Of a DNA stretch of 21,164 bases, positions 15,352 through 21,164 are shown piece after piece. How positions within the stretch are numbered: the stretch's first letter is position 1; every line of letters begins with the position of its first letter. The notes under the pieces are model-generated. The model made no database searches and was not told the origin of the DNA. It saw only the letters and a list, made by a program, of their open reading frames with translations. The DNA is from an uncultured Lachnospiraceae bacterium (GTDB lineage: Bacteria > Bacillota > Clostridia > Lachnospirales > Lachnospiraceae), in the NCBI GenBank assembly GCA_910578605.1, contig CAJTQG010000015.1, forward strand, positions 47,004 through 68,167, read 5' to 3'. A program made the translations under genes and the position numbers.

Positions 15352-17409
15352 ATGGATAAAATTTTATATGGTGTGGCTTATTATGATGAGTATATGCCTT
15401 ACGAGAGGTTAGACAAAGATGTAGAAATGATGCAGAAAGCAGGAATCAATGTTGTGCGCATTGCTGAGTCTACATGGAGTACGCTAGAGCCAAGGGACGG
15501 GGAATTTAATTTTTATCATATTGACAGAGTGCTAGATGCCATGGGAAAAGGGGGAATTCATGTGATTGTTGGAACTCCCACCTATGCGGTTCCGGCATGG
15601 ATGGTAAAAAAATATCCGGATATTTTAGTAACTACAAAGGAGGGAAAAAGGCTCTACGGTGCAAGGCAGATTATGGATATCACAAATAAAGATTACCTTC
15701 GCTATTGTGAACGTGTTATCAGGGAATTGATAGGACATGTATGTTCCCATCCTGCAGTGATAGGTTATCAGGTGGATAACGAGACAAAGCATTTTGGAGT
15801 GGCAGGCGACAATGTACAGACTGACTTTGTGAAATATTTAAAGGAAAAGTTTGACGGGAACACGGAAAAGATGAATCAGGCGTTTGGGCTGCACTATTGG
15901 AGCAATGCAATTCATGATTGGGAAGATTTTCCTGATGTGAGAGGAACAATTAACGGAAGCCTTGGGGCTGAGTTTGAGAAATTCCAGAGAAGTCTTGTGA
16001 CTAAGTTTTTGGCATGGCAATCGGAGCTGGTAAGAGAATATAAGAGGGAGGACCAGTTTATCACCCACAATTTTGATTTTGGTTGGAAGGGAGGTTCCTA
16101 TGGTGTTCAGCCGGATGTGAACCATTTTCATGCTGCTAAGTGTCTTGATGTGGCGGGATGTGACATTTATCATCCTTCCCAGAATCATCTCACAGGAGCC
16201 GAGATTGCCTTTTGCGGGGATTTAACCCGCTCATTAAAACAGGACAACTATTATGTGTTGGAGACACAGGCCCAGGGCTTTCCGGACTGGGTGCCATATG
16301 ACGGTCAGTTAAGACAGCTTGCCTTCTCACACATTGCCAGCGGAGCAGATATGGTGGAATATTGGCATTGGCATTCTATTCACAATTCCTTTGAGGTATA
16401 CTGGAAAGGGCTGTTAAGCCATGATTTTGGTGAGAATCAAACATACAGGGAAGCTTCTACAGTGGGAAATGATTTTAATAGAATTGGAGAGCATATTGTC
16501 CATATAAAAAAGGAAAATGAAATAGCTATTCTGGTAAGTAACGAGTCTCTCACTGGGTTGAACTGGTTTAGGGCGGGGGGAAATGTGGATTACAATGATG
16601 TGGTGAGGTGGCTTTATGATTCTCTGTATGAGATGAACTATGAGTGTGATTTTGTTTTTCCGGAATCAGAGAATTTGTCTGACTATAAGGTAATTGTTGT
16701 GCCGGCGCTATATTCGGCATCAAGGGAGGTTTTAAACAAACTAAAGGAGTTTACTGCCATGGGAGGGGTTTTGATTGGTACATTTAAGTCTGGTTTTACC
16801 GATGAGAACGTAAAGGTATACTATGATAGCCAGCCCCATTTGTTGTCAGAAGTATTTGGAATTACTTATGATCAGTTTACTATGGCAGAAGGGGTATACC
16901 TGGGAGGATATGAGGCGGCAGAGACAGGGGAACAAAAGGGATTTGTTCAGTCCATTAAAAATGCAGCACAGGCTGCAGTCACTAATTTTTATAAGGTGCA
17001 GGGTTTTATGGAGGCATTAAGACCGGCAGGAGGGCAGATGCTGCTGAAATATAATCATCCAAACTGGGGACAATATTGGGCTGCTGCCAAAAATAAATAT
17101 AGGAAGGGAACCGCTTATTATTTAGGCTGTATGTTCGATAAAAAGATATTAAAGGTGATATTAAAGGAAGCGGTAAGCGGGGCTGGTATTTCCCCTTCTA
17201 GCGCCGATAATGTATTTCCTATCATTGTCAGAAGAGGAAAAAATAAATACGGAAAAAAGGTTTGCTTTTTGTTCAACTATTCCGATAAAAAACAAAAGGT
17301 TATATGCCCTGATGGAAGTTATATGGAGCTTCTATCAGGAAAACATTTAAAAGGCGAAGAAAAAATGGAACTGAAGGAGTGGGGAGTGGCAGTGCTAGAG
17401 GAGGAATGA
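15352..17409 (+). CDS. GH42 family beta-galactosidase
   Basis: 685 residues, normal for glycoside hydrolase family 42. It should release terminal beta-galactose by a retaining mechanism. The N-terminal TIM barrel (about 1-380) starts GVAYYDEYMPYERLDKDVEMMQ in the family manner. The acid/base Glu is E144 in QVDNE and the nucleophile is E304 in VLETQAQG. W-HWHS at about 343-347 lines the active site. The middle part (about 395-600) fits the trimerisation domain (EIAILVSNESL, VIVVPALYSAS), with a short beta domain at the end. There is no signal peptide, so it acts on imported sugars, although no transporter is adjacent. It lies between an ankyrin gene and a secreted Ig-like gene whose ribosome binding site is inside its last codons, so it is probably in an operon with the latter. 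Confidence 0.95.
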   Translation: MDKILYGVAYYDEYMPYERLDKDVEMMQKAGINVVRIAESTWSTLEPRDGEFNFYHIDRVLDAMGKGGIHVIVGTPTYAVPAWMVKKYPDILVTTKEGKRLYGARQIMDITNKDYLRYCERVIRELIGHVCSHPAVIGYQVDNETKHFGVAGDNVQTDFVKYLKEKFDGNTEKMNQAFGLHYWSNAIHDWEDFPDVRGTINGSLGAEFEKFQRSLVTKFLAWQSELVREYKREDQFITHNFDFGWKGGSYGVQPDVNHFHAAKCLDVAGCDIYHPSQNHLTGAEIAFCGDLTRSLKQDNYYVLETQAQGFPDWVPYDGQLRQLAFSHIASGADMVEYWHWHSIHNSFEVYWKGLLSHDFGENQTYREASTVGNDFNRIGEHIVHIKKENEIAILVSNESLTGLNWFRAGGNVDYNDVVRWLYDSLYEMNYECDFVFPESENLSDYKVIVVPALYSASREVLNKLKEFTAMGGVLIGTFKSGFTDENVKVYYDSQPHLLSEVFGITYDQFTMAEGVYLGGYEAAETGEQKGFVQSIKNAAQAAVTNFYKVQGFMEALRPAGGQMLLKYNHPNWGQYWAAAKNKYRKGTAYYLGCMFDKKILKVILKEAVSGAGISPSSADNVFPIIVRRGKNKYGKKVCFLFNYSDKKQKVICPDGSYMELLSGKHLKGEEKMELKEWGVAVLEEE

Positions 17410-17413
17410 TCAT

Positions 17414-18163
17414 ATGAAAAATTTGAAAAGGGTTTTCTTTAAAACAGTGGGGGCAATGTTTGTCTTTATGCTGCTATTGGCAGCAGTATGGGTTACTGAT
17501 GTAAAGGCGGATTCTGATGATGTGAGACCAACAAAAGTGAAGCTGAAAAATCTTACAGTAAGCAGAGGAAGTAAATTTGAATTGCGCGCCAGATTATCAC
17601 CTTCCTATGCGGATGATGATTATCTTGTGTGGAGTATTGTCAAGGGCAAAAAGATAATTTGCTTTGAGGACAGGGAGGACAGATATGGGGAGGAGGATGT
17701 GGAATTTATTGCATTGAAGAAGGGTACGGCGAAGGTATGCTGCAGAATAAGAGGAACAAGAAAAAAGGCTTATGCTACCATTAAGGTAAAGGAAGCAAAA
17801 AAATCAAAGGGCACAATAAAACGTGTAGGTAAGCAGAAACGAACAGTGGAAGTAGGCCAGGAATTTGAACTGAAGGTTAAGAAATCCGGTGTGAAAGACA
17901 GATATTTAAAGTGGACTATCAGTGACAGAAGGGTAGTTGGTTTTGATGATGATGACAGATATGGGGATGATATGGATTTTAAGGCGAGACGTAAAGGCAC
18001 TGTCACGATTACTTGTACCAATATCCGCACGAAAAAGAAAGTAAGCTATAAAGTCAAAGTAGTGAGATATGACTACGATGACTACTACGATGACGACTAT
18101 TATGATGATGACTATGATAATTATTATCATCATGATGATGACCATCACAATTACCATCATTAA
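17414..18163 (+). CDS. Small secreted Ig-like protein with Asp/Tyr/His tail
   Basis: 249 residues. Signal peptide at 1-33 (basic start, VGAMFVFMLLLAAVWV core, cut after VKA). Two related Ig/BIG2-like modules follow: about 37-127 and 132-217. Each has an acidic loop before its end (FEDREDRYGEED in the first, FDDDDRYGDDMD in the second) and then (L/R)(K/R)KGT, so the modules look duplicated. Residues 219-249 consist only of Asp (13), Tyr (10), His (6) and Asn (2), first D/Y-rich then H/D-rich. Such a tail could bind metal ions or wall material; that is inference. No anchor is visible. The GGAGGA at 17400-17405 lies inside the GH42 gene and the genes are 4 bases apart, so translation is probably coupled. 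No enzymatic motif is seen. Confidence 0.85.
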   Translation: MKNLKRVFFKTVGAMFVFMLLLAAVWVTDVKADSDDVRPTKVKLKNLTVSRGSKFELRARLSPSYADDDYLVWSIVKGKKIICFEDREDRYGEEDVEFIALKKGTAKVCCRIRGTRKKAYATIKVKEAKKSKGTIKRVGKQKRTVEVGQEFELKVKKSGVKDRYLKWTISDRRVVGFDDDDRYGDDMDFKARRKGTVTITCTNIRTKKKVSYKVKVVRYDYDDYYDDDYYDDDYDNYYHHDDDHHNYHH

Positions 18164-18227
18164 GGTAAAACAGCTACCAAACTCGTTGTGATGATTGATT
18201 TTAAATATTTGTAGAAAGCAAAAATAA

Positions 18228-18286
18228 TCCCTCTACATTCAATATATTATAATGGTTTATTTATATTGAGTGTAGGGGGAGTTTTT
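18228..18286. terminator. Bidirectional rho-independent terminator
   Basis: A 19-bp stem (18228-18246 with 18262-18280) has only two G-T wobbles and a 15-base loop, followed by GTTTTT. On the other strand AAAATAA gives a T-rich tail, so it can also end the convergent AIM24-family gene. It lies 64 bases after the Ig-like gene. Confidence 0.9.
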
Positions 18287-18313
18287 ATTGTTATGAATGA
18301 TAAAGCTTTAAAG

Positions 18314-19069
18314 TTATGCGGTAGGAGCCATCAGAATTTTGCCAGAACCACGATATACATTTACTAAGCCTTCTCCGGATACAGCAGAGCCAAGTAAGGA
18401 TTTAGATGAGCGTTCTACTGTGAATTTCAGTGAGTTAGACCATGCGATAGCCATATTGCCGTCAATTTTAACTTCGTCATTGTCCAGAACAAATTCAATC
18501 AATTCTTCTCTAGGTACAGGACTTTCCAATACAGCGATACCATTTCCTGTCAGGCACAGGTTAAATAAACCTTCTTTGCCGGCTACAGCTGAGGTAAGTG
18601 TAGAACGAGTTACTACCTTCTGCTGAATGTTGGATTCGCAGGCGAGGAATAAACCATCTTCTAGTACAAGGCTACCCCAATCCTCCACCTTTTCCAATAA
18701 AATATGTTTGAATGTAGGCTCTAACATTACCAGACCTTTTCCTTTGTATTCTGGCTTTGCAGCAGATTCTTTTGTTACGGCACCCCCAAAGGCTTTTCCG
18801 ATAAAATCACCTACGCCTTTAATGCCGGATGTCATGGATACATCACCTGCCATCCACTGCATGGCGCCTGCTTGTACTGTGTAGGAGTTGCCGTTTAACT
18901 CAATCAGTACCTGTCTCTTTTTTACGTTCATTTCTGCGGCAAAATATGCCTGCATTGCAGTACCGGCAGATACACTTAAATCTCGTTGGTGTTCAAATAC
19001 TTTTACGCCACCAAGCTCGTTGATTTTTAACATGTTGCCGTTGTCATAAAGATTATTGCATGTAATCAT
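18314..19069 (-). CDS. AIM24 family protein
   Basis: 251 residues from the ATG at 19069 (MITCNN...), which has GGAGG 8 bases upstream; the ATG at 19075 is only two bases from that site, and the in-frame ATG at 19159 would lie within the promoter -35. The protein is a single AIM24 domain (TRAP-like beta fold): SVSAGTAMQAYFAAEM, VQAGAMQWMAGDVSM, GKGLVMLEPTFKHI, and repeated Gly-turn strands LCLTGNGIAVLESPVP and EGLVNVYRGSGKILM. No signal peptide; cytoplasmic or membrane-associated. The family is named after a yeast mitochondrial protein; the bacterial role is unknown. It is a single-gene transcript with its own promoter and a shared terminator. Confidence 0.9.
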   Translation of the reverse strand: MITCNNLYDNGNMLKINELGGVKVFEHQRDLSVSAGTAMQAYFAAEMNVKKRQVLIELNGNSYTVQAGAMQWMAGDVSMTSGIKGVGDFIGKAFGGAVTKESAAKPEYKGKGLVMLEPTFKHILLEKVEDWGSLVLEDGLFLACESNIQQKVVTRSTLTSAVAGKEGLFNLCLTGNGIAVLESPVPREELIEFVLDNDEVKIDGNMAIAWSNSLKFTVERSSKSLLGSAVSGEGLVNVYRGSGKILMAPTA

Positions 19070-19130
19070 TTTCATTTCCTCCGAATGTATATATTTTGTG
19101 AGCAGCGCTACATAAGCCTGCACTGCTTTT

Positions 19131-19159
19131 ATTATACAACGAAACGAAGTCATAGGCAA
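19131..19159 (-). promoter_or_regulatory. Promoter for the AIM24-family gene
   Basis: On the minus strand: TTGCCT (19159-19154), a 17-base spacer and a perfect TATAAT (19136-19131). The 5' leader would be about 55 bases. It is back to back with the ABC exporter control region. Confidence 0.68.
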
Positions 19160-19228
19160 TTATGAAAACTGAAAATTTTCGGAAAAATATACAATTTTTG
19201 AATAAATAAACAAAAATTATTGGTTATG

Positions 19229-19246
19229 TAGTATAATAGCATACTA
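19229..19246 (+). promoter_or_regulatory. Palindrome over a -10 element upstream of the ABC genes
   Basis: TAGTAT-AATAGC-ATACTA is a perfect 6-bp inverted repeat, and TATAAT (19232-19237) lies inside it. No good -35 is visible at 16-18 bases, as would fit an activated or weak promoter. A repressor or activator may bind here; GntR-type regulators often control such exporters, but none is encoded in the window. Confidence 0.45.
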
Positions 19247-19306
19247 GAGTTAAGAAAAAACGTGTAATTTGATGCATCTGTTGGACGCATGGAGGAGAAG
19301 AAGACA

Positions 19307-20197
19307 ATGAAAGTGATTGAATTAAAGGGACTTACAAAGTTTTATGGAAAAAACAGGGGAATCGTGGATTTAGATTTATCTGTTGAGGAAGGGGATTTTT
19401 TTGGATTCATTGGTCCCAACGGGGCAGGGAAAAGTACAACTATACGAACGATGCTTGGGTTGATTAAAGCAAGCGGGGGAAGTGTGAGGATTTTGGGGAA
19501 GGATATGGATAAAGATAAGAAGGCAATTCTCTCTGAGGTGGGATATTTGCCCTCAGAGACAGTATTTTATTCAGGTATGCGTGTGAGAGAGGTGATAAAG
19601 CTTTCTGCCAACTTACGCAAAATCAACTGTAAGGAGGAGGCAGGAAAATTATGCGAGAGACTTGAGTTGGATACATCCAGAAAAGTAGATGAGTTGTCTT
19701 TTGGAAATCGAAAAAAGGTGGGAATAGTATGTGCCCTCCAAAGCAACCCTAGACTTTGTATTTTGGACGAGCCTACTGGGGGACTGGATCCTCTAATGCA
19801 GAGAGAATTTTTTACAATATTGAAGGAACGGCATGCAAAGGGAGCTTCTATATTTCTGTCCTCCCATATTTTGTCTGAGATACAGAAAAACTGCAGCAGG
19901 GCGGCTATTGTGCGCCATGGAAAAATGATTGCTTGTGACAGTGTGGAGGCATTGGCAAAAACCAACGCAAAGAGAGTGTACATTCAGGGAGAGGTAGATT
20001 TAGGGGAAATGAAAAATATTCGTGATGTGCAGCATATGGATGGAGGAATCAGTTTTCTGTATAGCGGAGATATCAATATACTGATTCAGACTTTGGCAAA
20101 GGAGAAAATAAAGGATTTATCTATGTCTGAGCCAGATTTAGATGAAATATTTATGCATTATTATTTGGATGGAGGTAAGCAAAATGACAATGATTAA
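19307..20197 (+). CDS. ABC transporter ATP-binding protein
   Basis: 296 residues from the ATG at 19307; GGAGG at 19291-19295 and GAGAAGAAG precede it, and the ATG at 19289 overlaps that site. It is the ATPase of an ABC-2 type exporter, acting on the inner face of the membrane with the following permease. Walker A is GPNGAGKST (36-44), the signature is LSFGN (130-134) in place of LSGGQ, Walker B is LCILDEP with D154 and E155, the D-loop is GGLDP and the switch His is in LSSHILSE. A C-terminal region of about 80 residues follows, as is usual in this drug/antibiotic exporter class. The substrate cannot be told. The final 14 bases overlap the permease gene, so the two are translationally coupled. 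Confidence 0.94.
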   Translation: MKVIELKGLTKFYGKNRGIVDLDLSVEEGDFFGFIGPNGAGKSTTIRTMLGLIKASGGSVRILGKDMDKDKKAILSEVGYLPSETVFYSGMRVREVIKLSANLRKINCKEEAGKLCERLELDTSRKVDELSFGNRKKVGIVCALQSNPRLCILDEPTGGLDPLMQREFFTILKERHAKGASIFLSSHILSEIQKNCSRAAIVRHGKMIACDSVEALAKTNAKRVYIQGEVDLGEMKNIRDVQHMDGGISFLYSGDINILIQTLAKEKIKDLSMSEPDLDEIFMHYYLDGGKQNDND

Positions 20198-20969
20198 GCA
20201 TGAGATGAGACAGGGCAGAACAGCGCTAATTGTGTGGGCAGGGGCTATTGGATTTTTGTTTGCTGTCTGTGTATTGATGTTTCCTGATATGAAGGGCCAG
20301 ATGAATGGTATTCATGATGTGTTTGCTTCCATGGGCAATTTTACGGAAGCTTTTGGAATGGATAAAGTAAGCTTTGGCACATTGACTGGCTTTTATGCTG
20401 TGGAATGCGGAAATATACTTGGACTTGGAGGTGCTTTTTTTGCAGCACTATGTGGGATTTCTGTGCTGGCAAAGGAGGAGAAGGAGCATACGGCAGAATT
20501 TCTTTTTACACACCCTGTCAGCAGATTTCGTATGGTGAGTGATAAGCTGATAGCTGTAATGCTTCAGATTTTTATTTTAAATATAACAGTGTTTTTTATT
20601 TCCATTCTTTCTATTGCAGTGATAGATGAAGCAATTCCATGGAAAGAAGTGACTCTGCTGCATCTGGCATATTTATTGCTGCAGATAGAGCTGGCAGCTA
20701 TCTGTTTTGGCATATCTGCTTTTCTTCGCAGGGGAAGTCTTGGTATAGGTCTTGGAATTGCTGTGACAATGTATTTTCTCAATATAATAGGGAATATATC
20801 GGACAGTGCTCACTTTCTTAAATATATTACTCCTTTTGGATATGCTGAGGGGACGGACATTGTCACGGAGCTTAGTTTAGATAAAAGGATGGTAGCAGTG
20901 GGAATGATATTTACAGTAATAGGTGTTGCTGTTGGACATTTCCAATATTGTAAGAAAGATATTATTTAA
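20184..20969 (+). CDS. ABC-2 type transporter permease
   Basis: 261 residues from the ATG at 20184, which has GGAGG 8 bases before it; an in-frame ATG at 20142 inside the ATPase gene lacks such a site. Six membrane helices are visible at about 13-33, 75-96, 122-148, 157-181, 185-203 and 236-253. The loop after helix 2 (LAKEEKEHTAEFLFTHPVSR) is typical of ABC-2 permeases. It forms the membrane part of the exporter with the ATPase just upstream. Family members export antibiotics, lantibiotics or lipids; which applies here is unknown. Confidence 0.9.
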   Translation: MTMIKHEMRQGRTALIVWAGAIGFLFAVCVLMFPDMKGQMNGIHDVFASMGNFTEAFGMDKVSFGTLTGFYAVECGNILGLGGAFFAALCGISVLAKEEKEHTAEFLFTHPVSRFRMVSDKLIAVMLQIFILNITVFFISILSIAVIDEAIPWKEVTLLHLAYLLLQIELAAICFGISAFLRRGSLGIGLGIAVTMYFLNIIGNISDSAHFLKYITPFGYAEGTDIVTELSLDKRMVAVGMIFTVIGVAVGHFQYCKKDII

Positions 20970-21020
20970 TGTCATAATGACATGGATTGGTATTTTAACA
21001 ATTTGTTTTCAAATACAAAG

Positions 21021-21059
21021 CAGCCCCATGAATGTTCATATTTCACATTCATGGGGCTG
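21021..21059. terminator. Terminator after the ABC permease gene
   Basis: CAGCCCCATGAATGT (21021-21035) and ACATTCATGGGGCTG (21045-21059) form a perfect 15-bp stem with a 9-base loop, followed by TTTATCTTTTG. Upstream AAATACAAAG gives a weaker T-rich tail on the minus strand, so it may also serve the converging gene at the right edge. Confidence 0.88.
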
Positions 21060-21108
21060 TTTATCTTTTGTTTCTTAATTTTACAGATAGCTTAAAAGGT
21101 TTGTTGCT

Positions 21109-21164
21109 TTATTTTACAGTCAGCTTAATCTTCTTAGAAGCCTTACCGCTCTTAATAGTGATAG
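21109..21164 (-). CDS. C-terminal end of a minus-strand gene, possibly Ig-like (partial)
   Basis: The last 18 codons read ITIKSGKASKKIKLTVK and then TAA at 21111-21109. The gene continues off the right edge, so the start and function are not visible. The Lys-rich, alternating beta-strand pattern ending in KLTVK resembles the closing strand of the BIG2 modules elsewhere in the window (for example CKLTVK and CKVTVT), hence the guess of another surface Ig-like protein. The convergent terminator placed just after the stop supports a real gene end. Confidence 0.5.
   Translation of the reverse strand, partial: ITIKSGKASKKIKLTVK

Noticed and set aside
18068..18160. Asp/Tyr/His tail as a frameshift artefact
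   Set aside because: The stop is in frame and a terminator follows; the other frames give equally simple repeats and no better ending, so the tail is taken as real.

Overview
The window looks like chromosomal DNA of a low-GC, anaerobic Gram-positive bacterium, most likely a gut Lachnospiraceae or related Clostridia. The grounds are AT-rich intergenic DNA, strong GGAGG-type ribosome binding sites, an NfnAB (electron-bifurcating transhydrogenase) pair, large secreted BIG2/Ig-like proteins, a GH42 beta-galactosidase and family resemblance of several proteins. No phage, transposon, CRISPR array, rRNA or tRNA is visible. The genus call is inference.

Layout, left to right. (1) A minus-strand gene for a divergent uronate isomerase (UxaC) homologue, with its own consensus-like promoter, that has lost nearly every family active-site residue. 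(2) Plus strand: a 1402-residue secreted protein built of about 15 BIG2/Ig-like modules, preceded by a possible 23-codon leader ORF, then a membrane protein with a cytoplasmic zinc ribbon and an outside TPR plus chitobiase-like domain. (3) nfnA and nfnB overlapping by one base, then a small Dabb-domain protein behind a hairpin. (4) A strong bidirectional terminator separates these from a convergent two-TM acidic membrane protein. (5) rlmH, two cytoplasmic ankyrin-repeat proteins (324 and 689 residues), a GH42 beta-galactosidase and a small secreted Ig-like protein ending in a 31-residue tail made only of Asp, Tyr, His and Asn. No terminator is visible from rlmH to the end of the Ig-like gene, so part or all of it may be one transcript. 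(6) A second bidirectional terminator, then a convergent AIM24-family protein. (7) A divergent ABC-2 type exporter (ATPase and permease overlapping by 14 bases) with a palindrome over its -10 element, then a 15-bp terminator stem and, at the right edge, the C-terminal codons of another minus-strand gene, possibly again Ig-like.

How they relate: nfnAB balances NADH, NADPH and ferredoxin in fermentation; rlmH is housekeeping. The Ig-like proteins and zinc-ribbon/TPR protein point to the cell surface. The features most worth following are the apparently non-catalytic UxaC homologue, the paired ankyrin proteins next to a beta-galactosidase, with repeated 9-mers between the two ankyrin genes, and the D/Y/H-only tail of the secreted Ig protein. 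I see no convincing defence system or other clearly new multi-gene machine.
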